From Bacillota bacterium (GTDB taxonomy: Bacteria > Bacillota > Clostridia > Christensenellales > SZUA-584): 64,000 nt of DNA. Of this stretch, positions 54,722 to 62,595 are shown piece by piece. The notes beneath the pieces were generated by a model. It made no database searches, was not told the origin of the DNA, and worked only from the letters and a program-made list of their open reading frames with translations. A program made the position numbers and the translations under genes. The stretch's first letter is position 1. Every line of letters starts with the position of its first letter. The stretch lies in NCBI GenBank assembly GCA_023410595.1, contig JAEYPO010000036.1, forward strand, positions 1 through 64,000. The letters run 5' to 3'.

Positions 54722-55240
54722 ATGTACCAGGACCCTGGTTACGGCAACTACACGCTTAGCAATCAACGGATGGGAGGGCAGACTGCCGCCATGACATACA
54801 CGGAGGATCCGTACGATATAAATACAAATCTTCCGGGCGCGCTTAAGCTCATAGAGGACGCCGTCATGGGAGAAACGGAAGACAGGCTGTTTTATCAATA
54901 CCTTATCAGCGTGGCGCCCGCGCGGGATAAGCAGATAATAGCGGGCATAAGAGACGACGAAATGAAGCACTATCAGCTGTTCAGGCAGATATACTATGAG
55001 ATAACGGGGAACGTTCTTCCCAGTGTGGAGAACGCTCCGTTCGAGACTCCCACTTCATACTGCGCCGGCGTTGCGAAAGCGCTGATGGGCGAGCAGGCTG
55101 CGGTCACAAGATACCGCAGGATTTTATATGCCATGAGGGACAGGAGGCATATAAATATGATGACGGAGATAATCACCGACGAGCTCAGGCACCTTGGGCT
55201 GTATAACTATATTTATACGCGCAACAGATGTGCGGAATGA
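54722..55240 (+). CDS. Ferritin-like di-iron protein
   Basis: 172 residues; GAGAGGGGG before ATG 54722. After a Tyr/Gly-rich start, a four-helix ferritin-like bundle shows two Glu...ExxH pairs: ALKLIEDAVMGETEDRLFY with DDEMKHYQLF, and ALMGEQAAVTRYRR with TDELRHLGLY. This fits a di-iron site of the rubrerythrin/Mn-catalase group, without a rubredoxin part. Possible role in peroxide or oxygen defence, or as a spore-coat ferritin-like protein. Confidence 0.8.
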   Translation: MYQDPGYGNYTLSNQRMGGQTAAMTYTEDPYDINTNLPGALKLIEDAVMGETEDRLFYQYLISVAPARDKQIIAGIRDDEMKHYQLFRQIYYEITGNVLPSVENAPFETPTSYCAGVAKALMGEQAAVTRYRRILYAMRDRRHINMMTEIITDELRHLGLYNYIYTRNRCAE

Positions 55241-55292
55241 ATATATATACTACCCCAAAAAGCCTCACGACTTTTTGGGGACCGATTTTTAC

Positions 55293-55318
55293 CACCGCAT
55301 CAATTGCGGTGATTTTTT
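55293..55318 (+). terminator. Terminator of the ferritin-like gene
   Basis: CACCGCA and TGCGGTG pair around five bases and are followed by ATTTTTT. Another inverted repeat CCCCAAAAAG/CTTTTTGGGG lies just before it (55253-55280). Confidence 0.75.
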
Positions 55319-55413
55319 ATCCGTTTGCAAAAAGTTGTATGTTGATTTATTTACATATCTGTCTGCATACTAAAATATTATATAGACCATTAAAAGGACT
55401 ATGGCATGCGGTC

Positions 55414-56520
55414 ATGAAGAAAGGCATGGTAACGAAAAAAGATAAAAGCGAAAAAGAAGCGTTTCACAATCATCTTCTGTCAACGTCGCTCAATCTTATT
55501 AAGGGCATAACAATCCTGATAGGTTTATTAAATATTTTGCTGATAATACCCGACATAATAAACCTTACGGATACTATTGCGCGCATACTTGTGCTCGTGC
55601 TGAGAAGCGTGTTCACGTTATCGGCGGGCCTGTTATTTATATACGCTAAAAGGATAGGGACTTTTAGAAAACTGGCCGTGGTGCTTACCGCTTATGAGCT
55701 TGCCGCCGCTTTTATCTTCTTCTTCGTGTTATCGCTGTATCCGAATCCGGATTTTACTATACAGCTTCTCGGCGTATTCATAATCATAATCGCAGTTTTC
55801 CTTGTCCCTAACATCTGGGGCCATATGTTCTCGCTCTCCATTGCGATAGCGGCAGGTTTCCTCGTATATTCATATATAAGGCTGGGCTTGGACGGAACGC
55901 ATGGCCTTGACGCTGCACATTTCATCGCCGCGGGCGTTTACCTCGCGATAGAGATAGCGCTGTGCTCCATATTCGCGTATTACTTTAACAGGTATAAGCG
56001 CGGGGAGTACGTTGCGCGCGCCGAGTTGCAGAGGATATACGACACCGACCCGCTTACGAAAATCGGTAACAGGGTGAAGCTGGAGAACGAAGCGTCAAAG
56101 TGGATAGCGTATTGTACAAGGCACGGTCTTGAGATATCGCTTATGCTTATCGACGTGGACAACTTAAAGCGGGTTAACGACAAATACGGCCATCTGCTGG
56201 GCGATACCGTGCTGTGCGAGATAGCCGGTATAATGCGCCTTCAGTTAAGGGAGAGCGACGTCTGCATAAGGTGGGGAGGCGACGAATTCGTATTGCTGCT
56301 GCCCCATACGAGTATAGAAGAGGCAAAGACGCTGGCCGAGAGAATAAGAACCTCGATACAGGAGCATAAATTCAGCAATGACGCAGCTGTAACATGCAGC
56401 TTCGGCATAGCGAGCATGAGAGAAAACTTGAGCCTTGCCGAGCTTATACACCGTGCCGACCGTTCGATGTATCAGGCGAAGAAGAAAGGCAAGGACAACA
56501 TAACAGCTGTCGGAGAATGA
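55414..56520 (+). CDS. Membrane diguanylate cyclase (GGDEF)
   Basis: 368 residues from ATG 55414; upstream in-frame starts are disfavoured because they include the preceding terminator. The N-terminal 190 residues have about six membrane helices. The GGDEF domain begins YDTDPLTKIGNRVKLE; the active site is RWGGDEFVLLLP, and an RESD inhibitory site stands five residues before it. It makes c-di-GMP and is expected to be feedback-inhibited. No output neighbour adjacent; a second GGDEF protein lies 2 kb downstream. Confidence 0.9.
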   Translation: MKKGMVTKKDKSEKEAFHNHLLSTSLNLIKGITILIGLLNILLIIPDIINLTDTIARILVLVLRSVFTLSAGLLFIYAKRIGTFRKLAVVLTAYELAAAFIFFFVLSLYPNPDFTIQLLGVFIIIIAVFLVPNIWGHMFSLSIAIAAGFLVYSYIRLGLDGTHGLDAAHFIAAGVYLAIEIALCSIFAYYFNRYKRGEYVARAELQRIYDTDPLTKIGNRVKLENEASKWIAYCTRHGLEISLMLIDVDNLKRVNDKYGHLLGDTVLCEIAGIMRLQLRESDVCIRWGGDEFVLLLPHTSIEEAKTLAERIRTSIQEHKFSNDAAVTCSFGIASMRENLSLAELIHRADRSMYQAKKKGKDNITAVGE

Positions 56521-56667
56521 AATATAAGCAATCTTTCCTATCACAATTGTTTCATCATATACATATAAATATAGTGTAACAGCCAGATAGACTTTATTTT
56601 GGGTATCCCTATTGTATCCTTTGTGGATACTTATGGGCAAAATTCTCTCTCAAGGGAGGTTGAAAAC

Positions 56668-56784
56668 ATGTGCTGTGGATTTGACGGCTGGGGCGGAAGA
56701 GGCTGCTTCGGAAGAGGCTGCTTCGGAAGAGGCTGGTGGGGCCCTCCGTTCAGGGGAGGCTGCTGCCGGGGCTTCTGGTGGTAA
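56668..56784 (+). CDS. Gly/Cys/Trp-rich microprotein
   Basis: 38 residues with GGGAGGTT before ATG 56668. Half the residues are Gly, Cys, Trp, Phe or Arg, with a tandem repeat GRGCFGRGCFGRGW and CC pairs at both ends. No signal peptide. It resembles the short Gly-rich proteins scattered in Clostridia, sometimes tied to spores, but no family is claimed. The ribosome site and the in-frame repeat make it likely to be real. Confidence 0.6.
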   Translation: MCCGFDGWGGRGCFGRGCFGRGWWGPPFRGGCCRGFWW

Positions 56785-56846
56785 CTAAAGGCTTGCGGGT
56801 AACCTTTTAATTTGTTGCCGGGTTAAGGCCTGTTTTATAAAGGGAT

Positions 56847-56895
56847 CCTCTCGTCGCTTTAGCGACGGCCCAAGTCGTGAGACTTGATTGGATGA
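56847..56895 (+). repeat. Two-hairpin repeat, copy 1
   Basis: CGTCGC-TTTA-GCGACG is followed by CAAGTC-GTGA-GACTTG, the second capped by a GNRA loop. Outer bases ATCC and GGAT can close both. Near-identical to copy 2 at 56983 in the same 345-bp gap. Confidence 0.65.
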
Positions 56896-56945
56896 TAATA
56901 ACTCCGGCGTCGGCCGGAAAAGCCGGTGACATACAGCACCGGTGG

Positions 56946-56972
56946 CGCCCCGCTCTATGCGGGGCGTTTTCT
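56946..56972 (+). terminator. Terminator-like hairpin between the two repeat copies
   Basis: CGCCCCGC and GCGGGGCG pair around TCTAT, followed by TTTTCT. Further GC-rich hairpins stand just before it (CCGGTG/CACCGG). It could end the microprotein transcript or a small RNA that includes copy 1. Confidence 0.65.
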
Positions 56973-56982
56973 ATATCGGTGT

Positions 56983-57032
56983 CCCCTCGTCGCTTTAGCG
57001 ACGGCCCAAGCCGCGAGGCTTGATTGGGTGAG
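56983..57032 (+). repeat. Two-hairpin repeat, copy 2
   Basis: CGTCGC-TTTA-GCGACG then CAAGCC-GCGA-GGCTTG. Compared with copy 1, one T-A pair of the second stem is a C-G pair and the loop is a different GNRA, so pairing is kept. Outer CCC/GGG also differs from copy 1 in a compensating way. Confidence 0.65.
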
Positions 57033-57129
57033 TACTTATAAAAGAGTGACGGCAAAAGGTTGGATATTTATAGAAAAGGCCGCTTAAATAATGTATAATG
57101 TCTCTAAACAGTCGGTTCTGGAGGAAACT

Positions 57130-57753
57130 ATGAAAAAAATGATAGTCTGCGCCGTATTAGCGGCGCTTTTACTTGCCGGATGCGCGCCCGGAAAAAGCGC
57201 GGAGCCCAATGCCGTAAGCGTTAAGCCGCCTGAAGCAAGTGCCGAAAGCGAGCTGACTGAGCAACCGGCAGGCACCACAAGCGCCGTGGCTGAGCAGCCC
57301 GGACAAGTAGAGATGGTCGTTACAAGCAGCGGCATTACGGACGGCGTAATAGACCCGAAGTACGGACACTCGGAATTATCGCTGCCGCTTAGCATAGAGG
57401 GTGCGCCCGAAGATACGGCGTGCTTTGCCGTATATATGGACGACCCCGACGCGCTGCCCGTCTGCGGCTACAAATTTGTGCATTGGATGGCGGTAAACAT
57501 AGGCGTAAGCGACATACCCGAAGATTTCAGCAGGCAGGCGGGAGAAAGCGCCGTACAGGGCAAAAATGATTTCGGCGATTCGGGATACGGCGGCCCTGCT
57601 CCACCTGATAAGGACCATACATATGAGATAACGGTGTATGCGCTTAACGCTGAACTTTCGCTTTCAGAGGGTTTTACCAGGGACGATTTTTTTGCTGCGG
57701 TGAAGGGACACTCGCTGAGCTCAGTAATTCTGAAGGGATTATATAAGAAATAG
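57130..57753 (+). CDS. PEBP-family (YbhB/YbcL-like) lipoprotein
   Basis: 207 residues; TGGAGG before ATG 57130. Lipobox LAGC (Cys 18) and a Glu/Pro/Ala-rich linker precede the PEBP domain: HSELSLPLSIEGAPEDTACF, then YMDDPDALPV, VHWMAVNIG, and YGGPAPPDKDHTYEITVYAL. This is the usual phosphatidylethanolamine-binding-protein core, here tethered outside the cell. Its ligand is unknown. Confidence 0.88.
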   Translation: MKKMIVCAVLAALLLAGCAPGKSAEPNAVSVKPPEASAESELTEQPAGTTSAVAEQPGQVEMVVTSSGITDGVIDPKYGHSELSLPLSIEGAPEDTACFAVYMDDPDALPVCGYKFVHWMAVNIGVSDIPEDFSRQAGESAVQGKNDFGDSGYGGPAPPDKDHTYEITVYALNAELSLSEGFTRDDFFAAVKGHSLSSVILKGLYKK

Positions 57754-57852
57754 CGTATAACAGACGCGCGAAGTTTTACAAGTCGTTTTCATGCGGAGAG
57801 GAACTTTTTATATTCGCGCGCGTCTAACATTGCAGGGGTTGGAGGCGGTGGT

Positions 57853-58308
57853 ATGAAGAAAATACTGATTAGCTTACTTTGTCTGGCTGTACTGGTGGGG
57901 ATATATGCGTGCGTGAATTCGGGCGGCGGTCTTTTGTCGGGCCAGCCCGGCGAGACTTCCGACCAGGGAACGGAAACCGGAGCGGTTACGTTTCAGAAGG
58001 CCGCGTTGGAAGATTTGAGCGGAGATATTAGAAACAGCGTACATCTTGACAGAGCAGAGCAGGGGTACGACATACTTCAATCGGGCTCGGACTATTATCT
58101 CGTGGTCTACGCAGGCGAGCGCCCCACGGGCGGGTATGCTGTGGAGATAACAGCGATAACGTCCGGCGGGGAAAAAACGCAGGTCACAGTCCGAGAGGCG
58201 GCTCCGGCCCAGGGTGCGATGGTTACGCAAGCGCTTACTTATCCTTTTGATATAGTAAAGCTTGAAAAAGGCATAAGCGGGAGCGTGGAATTAGAATTTA
58301 CAAAATAG
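57853..58308 (+). CDS. PrcB-domain lipoprotein
   Basis: 151 residues from ATG 57853 (GGAGGCGG upstream). Lipobox-like IYAC near residue 20. The C-terminal half (about 80-150) shows the PrcB pattern: YLVVYAGERPTGGYAVEIT, then VTVREAAPAQ and LTYPFDIVKL. PrcB-type domains were first described as part of a dentilisin protease complex in spirochaetes and are common in clostridial lipoproteins. Ends at a strong terminator. Confidence 0.8.
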   Translation: MKKILISLLCLAVLVGIYACVNSGGGLLSGQPGETSDQGTETGAVTFQKAALEDLSGDIRNSVHLDRAEQGYDILQSGSDYYLVVYAGERPTGGYAVEITAITSGGEKTQVTVREAAPAQGAMVTQALTYPFDIVKLEKGISGSVELEFTK

Positions 58309-58316
58309 CGCACAAC

Positions 58317-58343
58317 AAAAGAGCCTGGCCCCGGCTCTTTTTT
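58317..58343 (+). terminator. Terminator of the PrcB-domain gene
   Basis: AAAAGAGCC and GGCTCTTTT form a nine-base stem with a seven-base loop and a T tail, eight bases after the stop codon. Confidence 0.85.
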
Positions 58344-58351
58344 AATACGGG

Positions 58352-58386
58352 GTCCCCAGCAAGTCGTGAGACTTGACGGGGTGGTA
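58352..58386 (+). repeat. Two-hairpin repeat, copy 3 (second hairpin only)
   Basis: CCCC-AGC-AAGTC-GTGA-GACTT-GAC-GGGG: the GNRA-capped stem is present and closed by CCCC/GGGG, but the TTTA hairpin is missing. Confidence 0.55.
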
Positions 58387-58730
58387 ATACGGGGTGGTAA
58401 TGCCCATAAAAGCAGGAATGTATATGTGTGCTAACATTTTATATCAGGGTAAATGAAAAATACTGAGACTTTTTTAGGCGATATTTGAATTATCCGCGCG
58501 TTTATGATACGCTGTATGCTGGCTGGATTTTTACGGCATCTTAAGGAAAGTTTTGACCCCGGTCGGTTAATTTTAAATATCGCAGAGACGCAAACGCCTT
58601 TTAGGCAGCATTTATCGGACAAAACTGTTTTTTTAAACTGTTTTCGGTTGTTTCGGGCGTTTATTTTACGGGTATAAAAAATAGTACGGCATAATATTAA
58701 TCATGCGTAAGTCAAATGGAGTATATATAG
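58387..58730 (+). other. Upstream region of the GGDEF/HD-GYP gene
   Basis: About 340 bases without a gene. It holds a possible ribosome site (GGAG) just before the ATG and a T-rich inverted stretch around 58620-58645 (AAAACTGTTTTTTTAAACTGTTTT). A c-di-GMP riboswitch was looked for and not found. Confidence 0.4.
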
Positions 58731-60770
58731 ATGGACATTGAGCTTGTCATAAGCATCATATATAATACCGCGCTGCTGCTGGCGCTCAGCTTGTCATACG
58801 CTATTATCGAGCCCAGATCCATAAAGATGACGAATAAAGCAAGCCTTTTAATGGGTTTTATACTCGGACTTTTAGGAATAGCCATAATGATTAACCCTCA
58901 TGTTCTTGCCCCAGGTATCGTTTTTGACGCAAGGTCAGTGCTTATAAGCGTTACAGCAATGTTTATGGGGCCTGTGTCCGTATGCGTCACCGCTGTTATG
59001 ACGATAGCGTTCAGGGTGTTTACCGGAGGAAGCGGAACTGCGCCGGGCATAATAGTAATTATCATCTCGGCAGTGATAGGGCTGCTGTGGCATCGTTTCA
59101 GGTTTGAAAAAGCGGTCGCCGACAAGTCCAAAAGGCTTATTGAGCTGTATATTATAGGTTTCATCACCCATCTGTTCATGATTGCTTCCATGCTGGTGCT
59201 CCCTTGGAGCGAAGCGGTCATTGTGATCCGCAGTATATCGCTGCCCGTGATGCTTATCTACCCCACCGCGACGGCTGTGCTCGGCATGCTGCTCTTCAGG
59301 CAGATTGACCGCGTGAACATACGGCTGCAGCTTGAGGAGAGAGAAGAACGGCTAAAGGTTACGCTGCTTTCGGTAGGCGACGGCGTTATTACTACAGATA
59401 AGGACGGCGTAATAACGCTAATAAACAAGACGGCGCAGGATATAGTGGGCAGTTTTAATAACGCGGTCGGCGAGCCTATAAGCGCCGTGATGAAACTTGA
59501 ATACGAAGATACGGGCGAGCCTGTGAGCGATCCGGTGGCAAAGGTTATTGAGACCGGGAGTACGGTAGGTATCGCGAACCATACGGTGATGGTTTGCAGC
59601 GACGGCACAAAAAAGGTCATAGAAGACAGCGCCGCGCCCATCAAGGACGACAAAGGAAATTTAATAGGAGTGGTTTTCGTCTTCCGGGACGTGACTGAGG
59701 AGCGCAAAAAGCAGGAGCAGATAAAATATTTAAGCTATCACGACAGCCTCACGGGGCTTTATAACCGCGGCTTTTTCGATGAGGAGTTAAAGAGGCTCGA
59801 CACTCACAGAAATCTGCCCATATCAATAATCATAGGCGACGTTAACGGCTTAAAGCTGACAAACGACGCGTTCGGCCACGACATAGGCGACGAGCTGCTG
59901 CGGGAAATGGCGCGGGCAATAAAAAAGGCGTGCCGCAAAGAAGACATAATTGCGCGATGGGGCGGCGACGAGTTCATAATACTGCTTCCCAGGACGAACG
60001 AGAAGTCAGCCGAGAGGGTCTGCGAGAGGATAAAGTCTAACTGCGCAAAGGTAAAGATGGCGGACGTGAACTTTTCCATCTCGCTGGGGTATGAAACAAA
60101 GGCAAGCTCAGAGCAGCAAATAGAAGAATTAATAAAGAGCGCGGAACAGTATATGTACCGCAAAAAATACCTTGAGAGCTCGAGCCTGCGCGGGAAAACT
60201 ATAAACACCATACTTACCGCGCTGCACGAGAAGAACCCGAGGGAAAAGCGGCACTCCGTTAAAGTGAGCGAATACTGCGTAAAAATTGCAGAGGCCATGG
60301 GCATGACGACGCGGGAGATAAACCAGATGGAGCTCATAGGCATGATGCACGACATCGGCAAGATAGCAATTAGCGACAGGGTGCTCAATAAGAAAAGCGC
60401 GCTGACGGCGAAAGAATGGAGCGAATTAAAACGGCATCCCGAGATAGGATACAGGATTTTAAGCTCGTCCACCGACATGGCGTATATAGCCGGTTACGTG
60501 CTTAAGCACCATGAGCGTTTGGACGGCAATGGCTACCCCAATGGAATAAGCGGGGATAATATTCCGCTCGAATCAAGGATTGTCGCTGTGGCCGACGCGT
60601 ATGCCGCTATGACGAACGAACGCGTATATAAGGACGGTATGCCCGAAACGGGAGCCATTGAAGAACTCTGCGCTAAATCGGGCACGCAGTTTGATGCCGA
60701 AATTGTAGAAATATTCATAAAAAAAGTACTTAAATCAGATTACGCGGCCGAACCGGCCAATGCAAAGTAA
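58731..60770 (+). CDS. Bifunctional c-di-GMP enzyme: LytS-like membrane domain, PAS, GGDEF and HD-GYP
   Basis: 679 residues. Five or six N-terminal helices (to about 195) resemble the 5TMR-LYT sensor domain (GFILGLLGIAIMI, then APGIVFDARSVLISV). A PAS domain follows (about 205-325, VGDGVITTDKDGVITLINK). The GGDEF domain has RWGGDEFIILLP with RKED as inhibitory site. Then comes an HD-GYP phosphodiesterase: MHDIGKIAISDRVLNK, HHERLDGNGYPNGISG. Both active sites look intact, so it may make or degrade c-di-GMP depending on the sensed signal. Confidence 0.93.
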   Translation: MDIELVISIIYNTALLLALSLSYAIIEPRSIKMTNKASLLMGFILGLLGIAIMINPHVLAPGIVFDARSVLISVTAMFMGPVSVCVTAVMTIAFRVFTGGSGTAPGIIVIIISAVIGLLWHRFRFEKAVADKSKRLIELYIIGFITHLFMIASMLVLPWSEAVIVIRSISLPVMLIYPTATAVLGMLLFRQIDRVNIRLQLEEREERLKVTLLSVGDGVITTDKDGVITLINKTAQDIVGSFNNAVGEPISAVMKLEYEDTGEPVSDPVAKVIETGSTVGIANHTVMVCSDGTKKVIEDSAAPIKDDKGNLIGVVFVFRDVTEERKKQEQIKYLSYHDSLTGLYNRGFFDEELKRLDTHRNLPISIIIGDVNGLKLTNDAFGHDIGDELLREMARAIKKACRKEDIIARWGGDEFIILLPRTNEKSAERVCERIKSNCAKVKMADVNFSISLGYETKASSEQQIEELIKSAEQYMYRKKYLESSSLRGKTINTILTALHEKNPREKRHSVKVSEYCVKIAEAMGMTTREINQMELIGMMHDIGKIAISDRVLNKKSALTAKEWSELKRHPEIGYRILSSSTDMAYIAGYVLKHHERLDGNGYPNGISGDNIPLESRIVAVADAYAAMTNERVYKDGMPETGAIEELCAKSGTQFDAEIVEIFIKKVLKSDYAAEPANAK

Positions 60771-60772
60771 CA

Positions 60773-61681
60773 TTAAAAGAACATACCGAAACGTATCCTT
60801 ATGTAGTGATAAATTTCTTGGGGAATATTGACGTTACAGCAGGATTGCAGTCCCTCAAAGCCCGGAGAAGAGTTCACTTCGCATATCTTGAAATGGCTTT
60901 CGTCGAACAGAAGGTCGACGCCCGCTATATCGAGGCCCAGTATCCTCGTTGCTTCGGTAGCCAGCCATTCTATTTCCGGCGTTACCTCGTGCCGCGTTAC
61001 CTTGCCGCCGGCGGAGAAATTCGCCTTGAAGCCGGTATCCGCCGCTGTCCTTTCCATGCAGCCTATCACTCGCCCGCCTATCACGAACACCCTTAAATCA
61101 CGCCCGAAGCTTGATCTTACGAACTCCTGCAGTATCAGGTTAAATTTAGGGTTGGTAAGCTCTATTAGCTGTATAAGGTCCGTAAGGTGCGCTTTCTTTT
61201 CAGCAAGGAACACGCCCTTGCCCTGAGAGCCGGATATTGCCTTTATTACGACGGGGAAGCCTATCTGGTTTTCCACAAGCTCGGAGTCCACAGGCAATTT
61301 CATAAGCATCGTCTTGGGCACGGGCAGGTTTTTTTCCGCGAGTATCTGGTGAGTGAACAGCTTGTCTTTTACCGTCTCTATGCCGAGCGAAGAGTTTATA
61401 CAGGGAACGCCCAGTTTTTCAAGGTGGCGCAGTATAGACAGCGCGAAATACGACGTGCCGGCGCCCATGCGGGGCAGCACGAAGTCGGGGAGAGGAACGG
61501 GGCTGCCGTCCACAAATATGCTTTTGCGGTCCTCCCGCGTCACTATGATGTCGAACTGCTCGGGCTTTAAGACCCTAAGCGTTATGTTCTGCTCCTTTGC
61601 GACGTCCAAAAAACACTGTATCTCGTAGCTTTCGGGTTTTAGATTCATTTCCGTCTCGCGATAGATTATCCACCCTTGCAT
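60773..61681 (-). CDS. RimK-like ATP-grasp ligase
   Basis: 302 residues from the ATG at 61681 (GGGAGG upstream). The ATP-grasp fold shows VVIKAISGSQGKGVFLAE (ATP lid), LQEFVRSSFGRDLRVFVIGG, and the metal-binding DLLFDESHFKICEVNSSPG. It resembles RimK/LysX-type enzymes that add glutamate or similar residues to a peptide, protein or small acceptor. The acceptor is not shown by context. Convergent with the GGDEF/HD-GYP gene (3 bases apart). Confidence 0.88.
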   Translation of the reverse strand: MQGWIIYRETEMNLKPESYEIQCFLDVAKEQNITLRVLKPEQFDIIVTREDRKSIFVDGSPVPLPDFVLPRMGAGTSYFALSILRHLEKLGVPCINSSLGIETVKDKLFTHQILAEKNLPVPKTMLMKLPVDSELVENQIGFPVVIKAISGSQGKGVFLAEKKAHLTDLIQLIELTNPKFNLILQEFVRSSFGRDLRVFVIGGRVIGCMERTAADTGFKANFSAGGKVTRHEVTPEIEWLATEATRILGLDIAGVDLLFDESHFKICEVNSSPGFEGLQSCCNVNIPQEIYHYIRIRFGMFF

Positions 61682-61875
61682 AATCATATCCTCCCAAAAA
61701 GACCGGTATTTAGAAGAATATAACCCAGTATTTTTCAAAAAGCAATGTGCACGATAATGAAATATAAGCATTTGTTGCGCATATTTAAAATGATAACAGA
61801 TTACAAAACAAAACTTTACTCATTTCCTTTAAAATGATATATTGGACAATATAACAAGCTTACGGAGGCAAAGCA

Positions 61876-62595
61876 ATGATCGAGTTAAACGGGGTATCAA
61901 AAACATATGGCGGTAAGGTAAAAGCGGTGGACAACATCTCGCTGACCATAGATTCGGGGTGTATATACGGATTTTTAGGGCCCAACGGAGCGGGTAAAAC
62001 CACGACGATAAAGCTAATTACCGGCATAATAAAGCCTGACAGCGGCAGGATACTCGTGGACGGCGCTGATGTGGAAAAAGAGCCGCTCAAAACAAAAAAG
62101 AGCATAGGCTTTGTGCCCGACGACCCCAACGTTTTCCTGCGCCTTAAGGGCGTGGAATACCTGTCGTTTATGGCGGACATATATGAAGTCGGCTCCAGGG
62201 AGCGCGAGGGCATAATCTCAGACCTCGCTAAGCGCTTTGAGATGATGAACGCGCTGGGCGACAGGATACAGAGCTATTCGCACGGTATGCGGCAGAAGAT
62301 AGTGCTGATGGGCGCGCTGCTGCACAAACCGAGCGTGTGGATACTCGACGAGCCGATGACCGGGCTGGATCCGAAGTCGGCATACGAGCTTAAGCAAATG
62401 ATGCGCGAGCATGCCAGCGAAGGCAAGACTGTGTTCTTTTCGACGCACGTGCTTGAAGTGGCCGAAAAGGTATGCGACAAAGTTGCCGTTATTAGCGCGG
62501 GGAGAATAGTATTTGCGGGCGACATAGGGGATGTAAAAAAGACGGGCAACGAGTCGCTTGAAAAAATGTTCCTGGAGATGACGGAAAATGCGTAA
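61876..62595 (+). CDS. ABC transporter ATP-binding protein
   Basis: 239 residues; ACGGAGG before ATG 61876. Walker A GPNGAGKTT, signature YSHGMRQKIVLMGALL (degenerate SHGMRQK), Walker B VWILDEPMTGLD and H-loop FSTHV. This is the ABC-2 (CcmA/EcsA-like) type with a YSxGMxQK signature. It overlaps the permease gene by eight bases. Confidence 0.92.
   Translation: MIELNGVSKTYGGKVKAVDNISLTIDSGCIYGFLGPNGAGKTTTIKLITGIIKPDSGRILVDGADVEKEPLKTKKSIGFVPDDPNVFLRLKGVEYLSFMADIYEVGSREREGIISDLAKRFEMMNALGDRIQSYSHGMRQKIVLMGALLHKPSVWILDEPMTGLDPKSAYELKQMMREHASEGKTVFFSTHVLEVAEKVCDKVAVISAGRIVFAGDIGDVKKTGNESLEKMFLEMTENA

Noticed and set aside
55228..55413. A longer GGDEF protein starting at 55228.
   Set aside because: The extra stretch includes the terminator of the ferritin-like gene and has no ribosome site.
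58540..58625. Possible c-di-GMP (GEMM) riboswitch before the GGDEF/HD-GYP gene, suggested by GAGACGCAAACGCC.
   Set aside because: Only a partial likeness to the GGGACGCAAAGCC core; the 5' GGGCAAACC half, the GNRA loop and the closing stem are missing.
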